Shown: in pieces, positions 8,110 through 16,135 of the stretch
Position numbering within the stretch: position 1 is the first letter of the stretch
Layout: every line of letters begins with the position of its first letter
Source of the DNA: Gammaproteobacteria bacterium
GTDB lineage: Bacteria > Pseudomonadota > Gammaproteobacteria > Competibacterales > Competibacteraceae
NCBI GenBank assembly: GCA_024235135.1
Contig: JACKMZ010000003.1
Coordinates: forward strand, 248,001-312,000
Direction: 5' to 3'
DNA length: 64,000 nucleotides
Translations under genes and position numbers: made by a program
Notes under the pieces: generated by a model
What the model was told of the DNA's origin: nothing
Databases searched by the model: none
Seen by the model: the letters and a program-made list of their open reading frames with translations, nothing else

Positions 8110-8934
8110 ATGAAGATCCCTGACATCGCGTTCATCGGTGGCGGCAATATGGCTCGTAGCCTGATCGGCGGGCTGCTGGCCAACGGCTGTCCCCCGGACA
8201 CCTTGCGGGTCGCCGATCCCGATCCGGCGCAACGGCAGCTATTGAGCGACCAACTGGGCGTCCAGGTCAGCGCTGACGGCCGCGAGACGGCTTCTCAGGC
8301 TCAGATCGTGATCCTGGCCGTCAAACCACAGATCGTAAAACAGGTCGCCGTAACACTAGCGCCTGTCGTACAAGAAACCCGACCGCTGGTGATCTCGATA
8401 GCCGCGGGTGTACGCTCCACGGATATCGATCGCTGGCTGGGAGGCGATGTGGCGATCGTGCGCACCATGCCCAACACACCCGCCTTGGTGCGCAGTGGCG
8501 CCACCGCCTTGTACGCCAATCCGGCCGTCTCTGGAGAACGACGGCAGCTGGCGGAATCCGTTTTACGCGCCGTGGGCTTGACCGTATGGGTCGAAGAAGA
8601 AGGCTTATTGAACAGTGTTACGGCCCTCTCGGGCAGTGGCCCGGCTTATTTCTTTCTAATCATGGAAGTCCTTGAAAACGCGGGTGTATCCCTGGGCCTG
8701 AGTCAGCGCCAGGCCCGGTTGCTGACGCTGGAAACCGCTTTCGGCGCCGCCAAAATGGCGCTGGAAAGCGATGAGAGCGCCGCCATGCTGCGCGCACGGG
8801 TCACCTCGCCTGGCGGCACCACGGAGCGGGCTATCGCGGTATTGCAGGAAGGTGGTTTGGAAGCCCTGTTCAGTACCGCGCTGGCCGCGGCTAAACAACG
8901 TGCCGACGAATTGGGCGATTGGTTGGGAGACTAA
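8110..8934 (+). CDS. proC: Pyrroline-5-carboxylate reductase
   Basis: NADPH-dependent enzyme for the last step of proline synthesis. The Rossmann fingerprint IAFIGGGNMARSLIGGLL opens the protein. Further family strings are VILAVKPQIVKQV, VISIAAGVRST, IVRTMPNTPALVRSGATALY, and the substrate-binding region TALSGSGPAYFFLIMEVLEN followed by RARVTSPGGTTERAIAVL. The 274-residue length is normal. It is 3 bases from yggT, so the two are almost certainly cotranscribed, with yggU and metX-metW following. Confidence 0.97.
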   Translation: MKIPDIAFIGGGNMARSLIGGLLANGCPPDTLRVADPDPAQRQLLSDQLGVQVSADGRETASQAQIVILAVKPQIVKQVAVTLAPVVQETRPLVISIAAGVRSTDIDRWLGGDVAIVRTMPNTPALVRSGATALYANPAVSGERRQLAESVLRAVGLTVWVEEEGLLNSVTALSGSGPAYFFLIMEVLENAGVSLGLSQRQARLLTLETAFGAAKMALESDESAAMLRARVTSPGGTTERAIAVLQEGGLEALFSTALAAAKQRADELGDWLGD

Positions 8935-8937
8935 AGC

Positions 8938-9489
8938 ATGACCGCGATCATCTTCCTGATTCAGACACTGTTCGGTTTTTATATCTTGGCCGTCATGCTG
9001 CGCTTTCTGTTGCAATGGGTCAGAGCGGATTTCTATAACCCGCTGGTCCAGTTCCTGGTGACCTTGACCAATCCTCCCCTGCTTCCCTTACGCCGATTCA
9101 TACCGGGCCTCATGGGGCTGGATATGGCGTCTGTGGTCTTGATGGTAGTCATGCAATTCACGGAAATGGCTTTGATCATATCCGTATTGGGCCAGCGCGT
9201 GGAATTCGGTCCTCTGATTCTGCTCACCGGGGTGGAACTGATTTTTCTGCTGCTCAACATTTTCATCTGGGCTGTCGTCATTCAGGCCATCCTGAGCTGG
9301 GTCAGCATCGATTATCGTCATCCGGCGGTGACCTTGCTACGGCAACTGACGGACCCCGTGCTGCGGCCGGTACGCCGATACTTGCCACCCATGGGTGGCT
9401 TGGACCTGTCACCGATGGTCGTGATCATCGGTCTGGTTTTCTTGCGCTTGCTGATCGGCGACCTGCTGGGTCTGAGCGGTCTGGCCTAG
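8938..9489 (+). CDS. yggT: YggT family integral membrane protein
   Basis: Inner-membrane protein of 183 residues made of two YggT repeats. Each repeat is a hydrophobic hairpin ending in a proline/arginine-rich motif: FYNPLVQFLVTLTNPPLLPLRRFIP in the first half and YRHPAVTLLRQLTDPVLRPVRRYLPP in the second (about residues 30-60 and 123-152). Four membrane segments are visible. The family has been linked to osmotic stress and membrane organisation, without an agreed mechanism. Its place between proC and yggU is conserved across proteobacteria. Confidence 0.93.
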   Translation: MTAIIFLIQTLFGFYILAVMLRFLLQWVRADFYNPLVQFLVTLTNPPLLPLRRFIPGLMGLDMASVVLMVVMQFTEMALIISVLGQRVEFGPLILLTGVELIFLLLNIFIWAVVIQAILSWVSIDYRHPAVTLLRQLTDPVLRPVRRYLPPMGGLDLSPMVVIIGLVFLRLLIGDLLGLSGLA

Positions 9490-9519
9490 CTCCGGTCGAA
9501 CACCGCGAGTACGCACATC

Positions 9520-9831
9520 ATGGCCGATTGGTATCATTGGCAGGGTCACGACCTGCATTTACAAGTTCGGGTGCAACCCCGCGCCAGCCGGGACGAGTGG
9601 GTAGGGCCAAGCGGCGGGTACCTGAAACTGCGGATTACCGCTCCGCCCACCGATGGCAAGGCCAACCGACATTTGTGTCGTTTTCTCGCCACGCTGTTTC
9701 AGGTACCCCCCTCCCGGGTTGCGTTGCTCGGGGGTGATTCCAGCCGTTGCAAACGGATTTGCATCAACGCGCCGCGCCATTTGCCGCCCGCTATCGCCGC
9801 TCCGTCGAGCGAACCCGGTTGCCCGCGGTAA
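9520..9831 (+). CDS. yggU: YggU/DUF167 family protein
   Basis: Small conserved protein of 103 residues. It contains the DUF167 core: LQVRVQPRASRDEWVG, then LKLRITAPPTDGKANRHLCRFLA, and a C-terminal VALLGGDSSRCKRICI. Function is unknown. It follows yggT by 30 bases, completing the proC-yggT-yggU run, and is followed after about 50 bases by metX. An open frame starting inside this gene (9747) reads into metX but is not the likely metX start. Confidence 0.9.
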   Translation: MADWYHWQGHDLHLQVRVQPRASRDEWVGPSGGYLKLRITAPPTDGKANRHLCRFLATLFQVPPSRVALLGGDSSRCKRICINAPRHLPPAIAAPSSEPGCPR

Positions 9832-9878
9832 AACCACCCAGTAGACTGATTTCCTTCTCCCAACCTCCGCTAGCTACC

Positions 9879-11036
9879 ATGCCAGATGTCTTTCCCTCCG
9901 ATTCGGTGGGTCTTGTTACACCCGAAACTATCACTATCGAGGAGCCAATCGCCTTGGATTGCGGGCGTGTCCTGCCCAGCTACACCCTGGTGTACGAAAC
10001 TTATGGAACGCTCAACCCGACACGCAGCAATGCCATCCTCATCTGCCACGCCCTGTCCGGGGACCACCATGCCGCCGGTTATCACGACACCGGCGAGACC
10101 AAGCCAGGTTGGTGGGAATCCGCCATTGGCCCGGGTAAACCCATCGACACCGAGCGATTCTTTGTGGTGTGTTGCAACAACCTGGGGGGTTGCAAAGGAT
10201 CGATCGGTCCCACAGCCGTCAATCCAGCCACCGGCAAACCCTACGGCCCGGATTTTCCCATCGTCACGGTCAAGGATTGGGTTCGCAGCCAAGCTCAATT
10301 GGCCAACCGGCTTGGCATCGATACCTGGGCCGCCGTAATCGGCGGTAGCTTGGGCGGCATGCAGGCCCTGCAATGGGCCATCGATTACCCCGAGCGCATC
10401 CGTCACGCCGTGGCCATTGCCGCCGCTCCCCGGCTTTCCGCGCAAAACATCGCTTTCAACGAAGTCGCCCGGCAAGCCATCCTATCCGATCCGGATTTCC
10501 ATCAAGGCCATTACTACGAATATGGGGTCATCCCCCGACGAGGTCTGATGATCGCCCGGATGCTCGGGCATATCACCTATCTTTCCGACGAAGGCATGCG
10601 CGCCAAATTCGGTAGGGAATTGCGTGAGGGCAAATTGAATTTCAATTTCGAATCCGAGTTTCAGGTGGAAAGCTATCTGCGCCATCAGGGTTACAGCTTC
10701 GTCGACCGTTTCGACGCCAACACCTATTTACTCATGACCAAGGCCCTGGATTATTTCGATCCCGCGGCGGATTACGACAATGACTTGAGCATGGCTTTTC
10801 GCCGGGCGAAAGCGCACTTTTTAGTGATTTCCTTCACCAGCGACTGGCGTTTCTCCCCGGCCCGATCGCAAGAAATAGTCCGTGCGTTACTGGCTGCCCG
10901 CCGCCAGGTCAGCTACGCTAGAATTACTGCAGAGCATGGTCACGACGCATTTCTCTTGCCCATACCCCATTACCGAGACACTTTTTCCGCCTATCTGGAG
11001 CGGGTGGATCGGGAGGTGAACGATCATGCGGGCTGA
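9879..11036 (+). CDS. metX: Homoserine O-acyltransferase (MetX family)
   Basis: Alpha/beta-hydrolase that acylates homoserine in methionine synthesis. Visible are CGRVLPSYTLVYETYGTLN, CHALSGDHHAAGYH, the nucleophile elbow GGSLGGMQALQWAI (Ser157), and the catalytic Asp and His in SFTSDWRFSP and TAEHGHDAFLLP. I start at the ATG at 9879 (MPDVFPSDS), because the longer frame to 9747 would overlap yggU by 85 bases. MetX proteins encoded beside metW are often succinyl- rather than acetyltransferases, so the acyl donor is left open. The stop overlaps metW by 11 bases. Confidence 0.95.
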   Translation: MPDVFPSDSVGLVTPETITIEEPIALDCGRVLPSYTLVYETYGTLNPTRSNAILICHALSGDHHAAGYHDTGETKPGWWESAIGPGKPIDTERFFVVCCNNLGGCKGSIGPTAVNPATGKPYGPDFPIVTVKDWVRSQAQLANRLGIDTWAAVIGGSLGGMQALQWAIDYPERIRHAVAIAAAPRLSAQNIAFNEVARQAILSDPDFHQGHYYEYGVIPRRGLMIARMLGHITYLSDEGMRAKFGRELREGKLNFNFESEFQVESYLRHQGYSFVDRFDANTYLLMTKALDYFDPAADYDNDLSMAFRRAKAHFLVISFTSDWRFSPARSQEIVRALLAARRQVSYARITAEHGHDAFLLPIPHYRDTFSAYLERVDREVNDHAG

Positions 11037-11664
11037 CCTCGACATCATCAGCCGCTGGGTGCAACCCGGCGCACGAGTCCTGGACCTGGGCTGCGGTGAT
11101 GGGGAATTATTGGCGTTTTTGCGTGACCATCGGCAGATCAGTGGCTATGGAGTGGAAATCGACGAGGCCAAGATCATCAGTTGCATCCGTGCCGGCGTCA
11201 ACGTCATCCACTCCGATTTGGAAGCAGGGTTGGCTGACTTCGGTGACAACACCTTCGATTACGTGATCATGACACAGACACTGCAAGCCGTGTTGCATAC
11301 CGAACGCTTGTTGGAAGAGATGTTGCGCGTGGGCCGCGAAGGAATAGTCACTTTCCCCAATTTCGGGCACTGGCGCTGTCGGATGCAAATCGCGTGGGCC
11401 GGGCACATGCCGGTCGTCAAGGTACTGCCCCATGCCTGGTACAACACACCGAACGTGCATTTGTTCACTATTCAGGACTTTGAGGCCTTATGCCAACACA
11501 AAGGCATCCGGATTTGGCAACGCGCTGTCGTGGATAATGCTCATCGCGCTAATCTAGGCATGCGGCTTGCGCCCAATCTATTGGGAGAACTGGCGCTCTA
11601 TCGCCTGGGTCATGAACAAAATGGAATACAGGCTGGACACTCGGACGTTTTCCCCACCCACTGA
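11026..11664 (+). CDS. metW: MetW methyltransferase-like protein
   Basis: SAM-methyltransferase-fold protein of 212 residues, always found with metX and required with it in several proteobacteria. The SAM loop is RVLDLGCGDGELLAFL, followed by YGVEIDEAKIISC, the string FDYVIMTQTLQAVLHTERLL, and the MetW-typical VTFPNFGHWRCRMQIAW and WYNTPNVHLFTIQDF. Translation is coupled to metX through an 11-base overlap. It ends the biosynthetic run that begins at yggS; the next gene starts 80 bases on. Confidence 0.95.
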   Translation: MRADLDIISRWVQPGARVLDLGCGDGELLAFLRDHRQISGYGVEIDEAKIISCIRAGVNVIHSDLEAGLADFGDNTFDYVIMTQTLQAVLHTERLLEEMLRVGREGIVTFPNFGHWRCRMQIAWAGHMPVVKVLPHAWYNTPNVHLFTIQDFEALCQHKGIRIWQRAVVDNAHRANLGMRLAPNLLGELALYRLGHEQNGIQAGHSDVFPTH

Positions 11665-11745
11665 ATAACCGCACCCGTGAAACACGGGTCCTGCGAGTGG
11701 CGTCTGGCATCTCCAGCACGGGATATTGATTGAAGTAGACTGTCG

Positions 11746-14142
11746 ATGTTCGACTCGCGTTTTGTAAGAACTCTGGCGTTGGGAATCGTCATCATTCAGC
11801 TGCTCGTTTACGGGCTGCTGTTGATCATCCCAGAACGTGTGCTGCAGACCGAATTCAACGCCGCTGCCCAACAGGCCGCGCGCCAGAAAACCGTTTTGCT
11901 GGCCGAATTGCTGGCCGTGCGCCTCAGCGCCCGCAACTCGTCCCAAGCCACCCTGATGAAAACCTTGGAACTGTTGCGGGATGAGCCCAATCTGCGCTAC
12001 GCCACGGTATTCGATAGCAGCCGGAAGCTGTTGGCCTCCATGGGCGAGCCTCCCTTGCTAACCCAAGGCGCCCTGCCCGACTCCAGTGCCCGCCTGACCG
12101 TGACGGAGGGACTGATCGCCATAGAGCAACCGATCATAGTCCAGGATCGCCCGCTAGGTATGTTGTTAACCGGCTATGCCCAACGCGCGGGCTGGGACCG
12201 AACCTTGCTTTGGACCCTACTGGGCATCACATGCGGCGGTTTGTTCCTGACGGCGCTAACGGTATCGATTTTCAGCCATTCCGCCCGCCGCGGCGGCCGA
12301 CAGATAGTGAACGCCATCGCCGCCCTGCGTCGTGATCAATGGGAACAACGGGTCGCCCCGGAGGGGGTATTAGGCGATTTATTGGATTCCTTCAACGAAC
12401 TGGCTACCCATATTCAGGCAAGGCAGCACGAGGCCGCCGAACAATACGAGGACCTCCTCAAAGAATGGCGACGCTTGAACACCCTGTTATCCGGGACCAA
12501 TGCGGTGGTCTGGGAAGTCGATTCGCAAACCGGCTGTTTTTGTTTTGTCAGCACGCAGGCGGAACGTTTGCTCGGTTACCCCGCGGAAGAGTGGTTGGAG
12601 CAGGATTTCTGCCAACTCCACGTGCATCCTAACGATCTGGATTGGGTTAAGGGTTTCCTCACGCATCCCGCCATCGCGACGAACAACGCGACCCTTGACT
12701 TTCGCATGTTCAACAGCAACGAGGAATGCCGCTGGTTGCGCATCATCGGCGCGCTGTTAACCGAGCGCCAAGGCAACCGGGTCGCCGGCCTGTTGTTAGA
12801 CGTGACCCAGGAAAAACACAGCGAGCAGCGCATTGCCTACCTGATCAATCACGATCCGCTGACCGGCCTCATCAATCGCCGCCATTTTCAGGAACGCCTG
12901 GAAGAACAAATTTCCTACAATCGCCGCTACCAGGCCAGCAGCGCACTCCTGTTCATGGATTTGGATCAGTTCAAATATATCAACGACACTTACGGACATC
13001 ACACCGGAGACGAGTATCTGAGGCAGGTCGCGGATCATTTACGTCGGCACTTGCGGGAAAACGACGTCGTCGGACGGCTGGGCGGCGACGAATTCGGCGT
13101 CATCCTGCCGAATACCAAAGCCGATCAAGCCCTGCTCCTCGCCGATCGCCTGGTCAAAAGCCTGAACAGCCAGGAATTCGTCCACGAAGAACGCAGCACC
13201 ACCTTCAGCGCGAGCATGGGCGTCGTGCTGTTGCCCGAGCACGGCGACCACGCCGGCGAACTGCTCGCCAAAGCCGATACCGCCATGTACAAGGCCAAGG
13301 ACCAGGGTCGGAACACCTTCGCCTTGTTCGAGGAAGGGGCCCATGTCACGTACATGCAGGAAAAAATCCACTGGGAAGAACGTATACGCCGGGCGTTGAG
13401 AGACAATCGCTTCCAATTGTATTTCCAACCCATCGTGGACCTGCAGAAAGGGGCCGTCAGTCATTACGAAAGTTTGTTACGCATGCATGGCGACCAGGGG
13501 GAAATCTTCGCGCCCGGCGCCTTCATCGGGGTTGCCGAACGCTTTGGCCAAATTCGTGACATCGATCATTGGGTCGTGGTCAACGCCTTGCAAACTCAAG
13601 GCGACAGCATCCGCAATGGCAAGCCCGTTTCCTTAACGGTCAATCTCTCCGGCCGCCACTTCGGCACTCCGCAAATCTTGGAAATCATCGAAGAAGCGAC
13701 GGAACGATTCGCCGCCAATCCCAACAGCATCGTTTTCGAGGTGACCGAGACGGCGGCCGTGGAAAATTTCACCCATGCCTGCACCTTCATTCAAGCCCTG
13801 CGCGAAAAAGGTTATCGCATTGCCCTGGACGATTTCGGCAGCGGATTTTCCTCTTTTGATTACCTGAAACACATCCCCGTGGATTACATCAAAATCGACG
13901 GCAGTTTCGTGCGCAATCTGCACCGCAGCGAAGTGGATCGGATTTTCGTCAACGCCATCGCCAGCCTGGCGCGTGGTCTGAACGTGGCCACCGTCGCCGA
14001 ATTCGTCGAGAATCGGGAGACCGTGGACATCCTGCTTGAACTCGGTGTACCTTTCGGTCAGGGCTATTTCTTCGCCAAACCCGCCCCCCAGTTTCAGATC
14101 GTCCAGGGGATTCCCCCTTCCTCCACGGAATCCGGCTTGTAG
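11746..14142 (+). CDS. Membrane PAS-GGDEF-EAL protein (cyclic-di-GMP turnover)
   Basis: Protein of 798 residues with two membrane helices (about 9-28 and 159-181) flanking a periplasmic sensor region, a HAMP-like linker, a PAS domain (about 240-360), a GGDEF domain (motif GGDEF at 446-450) and an EAL domain (ESLLR at 575-579). The inhibitory I-site RxxD is intact (REND, five residues before GGDEF). EAL metal and catalytic residues look present: VNLSGRHF, EVTETAAVENF, ALDDFGSGFSSF, YIKIDGSFV, VAEFVENRE and FGQGYFFAKP. Both synthase and phosphodiesterase activities are therefore possible. It lies between metW and nfi with no obvious partner; the pil genes nearby are plausible c-di-GMP clients by inference only. 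Confidence 0.93.
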   Translation: MFDSRFVRTLALGIVIIQLLVYGLLLIIPERVLQTEFNAAAQQAARQKTVLLAELLAVRLSARNSSQATLMKTLELLRDEPNLRYATVFDSSRKLLASMGEPPLLTQGALPDSSARLTVTEGLIAIEQPIIVQDRPLGMLLTGYAQRAGWDRTLLWTLLGITCGGLFLTALTVSIFSHSARRGGRQIVNAIAALRRDQWEQRVAPEGVLGDLLDSFNELATHIQARQHEAAEQYEDLLKEWRRLNTLLSGTNAVVWEVDSQTGCFCFVSTQAERLLGYPAEEWLEQDFCQLHVHPNDLDWVKGFLTHPAIATNNATLDFRMFNSNEECRWLRIIGALLTERQGNRVAGLLLDVTQEKHSEQRIAYLINHDPLTGLINRRHFQERLEEQISYNRRYQASSALLFMDLDQFKYINDTYGHHTGDEYLRQVADHLRRHLRENDVVGRLGGDEFGVILPNTKADQALLLADRLVKSLNSQEFVHEERSTTFSASMGVVLLPEHGDHAGELLAKADTAMYKAKDQGRNTFALFEEGAHVTYMQEKIHWEERIRRALRDNRFQLYFQPIVDLQKGAVSHYESLLRMHGDQGEIFAPGAFIGVAERFGQIRDIDHWVVVNALQTQGDSIRNGKPVSLTVNLSGRHFGTPQILEIIEEATERFAANPNSIVFEVTETAAVENFTHACTFIQALREKGYRIALDDFGSGFSSFDYLKHIPVDYIKIDGSFVRNLHRSEVDRIFVNAIASLARGLNVATVAEFVENRETVDILLELGVPFGQGYFFAKPAPQFQIVQGIPPSSTESGL

Positions 14143-14205
14143 TCACCCCTGATGACGATGGGCAACTTGCTTCACATCATGTCTTTTCCCTGAAGGAAGG
14201 ATTCG

Positions 14206-14874
14206 ATGTCCACGCCGACTCCATTGGACCTGGAACACTACACGCCGGCCACTGCCGTCGAGTTGCAGAACCAGCTCCGTCAACGAGTCGTCACCCAGGA
14301 CCGATTAGGCCCTGTCGAGCGGGTCGCCGGCCTCGATGTCGGCTTCATCGACCGAGGCAGAGTGACCCGCGCCGCGGTCGTCGTACTCAGCTTTCCCGAG
14401 CTGGAACTCGTGGAAAGCACCCGCGCGTTCCGTCCCACGTGTTTTCCCTACATTCCCGGTCTGCTGTCGTTTCGGGAGTTACCCGCTCTGATCGATGCCG
14501 TGAAGGATCTGAGCCGACCACCGGATCTATTGCTGTGCGACGGTCAAGGCATTGCCCACCCCCGTCGGCTAGGCATCGCCAGTCATTTAGGAATTGCCCT
14601 GGATATCCCTTCCATCGGCGTGGCCAAAACCCGCTTATGCGGAACCTACGGTACGGTTCCCGAGGCCCGTGGCGCCTGGACACCGCTGTGCGATGGAAAG
14701 GAAACCATTGGCGCGGTGCTACGCACCCGAGCAGGCACGAAGCCCCTGTTCGTTTCCTCGGGTCATCGCATCGCCCTGAACACAGCGATTCGCCATGTCA
14801 TGGCCTGCTGCACCCGCTACCGCCTTCCGGAGACGACCCGTCACGCCCACCGGCTGGCGTCTATCGCTCCCTGA
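14206..14874 (+). CDS. nfi: Endonuclease V (deoxyinosine repair)
   Basis: Nuclease that nicks DNA near deoxyinosine left by adenine deamination. The 222-residue protein shows the family metal ligands: Asp44 in VAGLDVGFI, Glu91 in LLSFRELPAL and Asp112 in LLLCDGQGIAHPRR. The strand-separating wedge PYIPG is at 81-85. Then come LGIASHLGIALDIPSIGVAK and the C-terminal SSGHRIALNTAIRHVMAC. A strong AAGGAAGG ribosome-binding site precedes the ATG. It stands alone between a c-di-GMP protein and a glycosyltransferase module; the 218 bases after it hold no gene I can support. Confidence 0.95.
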   Translation: MSTPTPLDLEHYTPATAVELQNQLRQRVVTQDRLGPVERVAGLDVGFIDRGRVTRAAVVVLSFPELELVESTRAFRPTCFPYIPGLLSFRELPALIDAVKDLSRPPDLLLCDGQGIAHPRRLGIASHLGIALDIPSIGVAKTRLCGTYGTVPEARGAWTPLCDGKETIGAVLRTRAGTKPLFVSSGHRIALNTAIRHVMACCTRYRLPETTRHAHRLASIAP

Positions 14875-15092
14875 CAACTTTCCCGCGCATTCATCCATGA
14901 TTAAGGAAAGCCATTTATTCTGAAATAATTCGTTTGTTTCGAACTGATAAGATAATTACTATTCGGCACCCCATCCCCATCGTCCTGAACGCTTCGTGTC
15001 GAAGGCGTCAGAAGGCTCTTGATCGGATTCAAGCCGCGCTTTGATCAACACCCATGAACACCCGTGCCACCGGCCCTTAACCAGAACCCGTC

Positions 15093-15815
15093 ATGAAGTC
15101 CTTCTCGATCGTCATTCCCGCCTATAACGAAGCCGACAATCTGGCCGCTTTAATCGAGGAAATCTATGCCGTGCTGGGGGATACCCACGCCTTCGAGATA
15201 CTGGTCGTCGACGACGGCAGTCAGGACGAAACCCCGCAACGCCTGAATGAACTCCGCCGACAACGGCCTACCCTGAGAGTGATACGCCATGCCCGCAACA
15301 GTGGTCAGAGCGCCGCCTTGTTGACGGGCGTGCGGGCGACCCAAGCGGCTTGGATCGTCACACTGGACGGCGATGGCCAAAACGATCCCACGGACATTCT
15401 CAAGTTTCTGGACACACGTGATCACCATGATCCCGCCCCCCAATTGATCATCGGCTACCGCAAGCAACGGCAGGATCGCTGGTTGCGACGGTTCTCCACG
15501 CGGGTAGCCAATACGGTGCGCGCCGGCTTGCTCAAGGACCAGACTCCAGATACCGGTTGTGGCATCAAATTGTTCCGGCGGGATACCTTTCTGGCCATAC
15601 CGCACTTCAATCACATGCACCGCTTTTTGCCCGCTCTGTTTCAACGCCAAGGCGGTACCGTGGTCACTCTGCCGGTAAACCATCGGCCACGGCTACATGG
15701 CCAATCCAAATACGGCATCGGCAACCGGCTCTGGGTGGGAATCATCGATTTGCTTGGCGTGCTGTGGCTACAACGCCGACCTTGCCATGCTAACTCTTGG
15801 GAAGAGGAAAACTGA
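15093..15815 (+). CDS. Family 2 glycosyltransferase, polyprenyl-phosphate sugar synthase type
   Basis: GT-A glycosyltransferase of 240 residues resembling dolichol/undecaprenyl-phosphate mannose or glucose synthases. It shows SFSIVIPAYNEADNLAALIEE, ILVVDDGSQDETPQRL, NSGQSAALLTGVRATQA, the metal-binding VTLDGDGQNDPTDI, then LIIGYRKQRQDRWLRR and the C-terminal HGQSKYGIGNRLWVGIIDLL. No C-terminal membrane hairpins are present, unlike GtrB-type members. It begins a three-gene run with the LAB_N protein (2-base gap) and a GT39-like enzyme, suggesting it makes a lipid-linked sugar donor used by the last gene. Confidence 0.88.
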   Translation: MKSFSIVIPAYNEADNLAALIEEIYAVLGDTHAFEILVVDDGSQDETPQRLNELRRQRPTLRVIRHARNSGQSAALLTGVRATQAAWIVTLDGDGQNDPTDILKFLDTRDHHDPAPQLIIGYRKQRQDRWLRRFSTRVANTVRAGLLKDQTPDTGCGIKLFRRDTFLAIPHFNHMHRFLPALFQRQGGTVVTLPVNHRPRLHGQSKYGIGNRLWVGIIDLLGVLWLQRRPCHANSWEEEN

Positions 15816-15817
15816 CC

Positions 15818-16135
15818 GTGCAATACGATACCTCGTTTTGGCTGATCATCGGCTTTGCGGGACAGGCCTTGTTCTCCATGCGCTTCCTGGTGCAATGGTT
15901 ACAAAGCGAACGGCGGCAGAAAAGCGTGATGCCCCTGGCCTTCTGGTATTTCAGTCTGGCCGGCGGAGCGACTTTGCTGGCCTACGCGCTGCATAAGCGT
16001 GATCCGGTCTTCGTCATCGGACAATTGACGGGCTTGTTCATCTACGCCCGCAATCTTTACCTGATTGCCCATGAGCGACAGGACAGGCAGGACGGTCTGT
16101 TGGATCGGCAAAATGGTGCCGACGCACATTCCTGA
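15818..16135 (+). CDS. LAB_N-domain (lipid A biosynthesis N-terminal-like) small membrane protein
   Basis: Three-helix inner-membrane protein of 105 residues with the LAB_N pattern: FWLIIGFAGQALFSMRFLVQW, LQSERRQKSVMPLAFWYFSL, GGATLLAYALHKRDPVFVIG, and LTGLFIYARNLYLI. The domain occurs at the N-terminus of some LpxB proteins and, as here, as a separate gene between glycosyltransferases. LAB_N is grouped by fold with SWEET/PQ-loop transporters, so a lipid-sugar flipping role is conceivable but unproven. I choose the GTG at 15818 because AGAGGA lies about 9 bases before it; the frame is open to a TTG at 15797. Confidence 0.85.
   Translation: MQYDTSFWLIIGFAGQALFSMRFLVQWLQSERRQKSVMPLAFWYFSLAGGATLLAYALHKRDPVFVIGQLTGLFIYARNLYLIAHERQDRQDGLLDRQNGADAHS

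Noticed and set aside
9747..9878. N-terminal extension of metX
   Set aside because: It would overlap yggU by 85 bases, and the added residues do not resemble MetX.
12726..13559. 277-codon frame within the GGDEF-EAL gene
   Set aside because: Wrong frame of a gene with intact GGDEF and EAL motifs; composition is Arg/Pro-rich noise.
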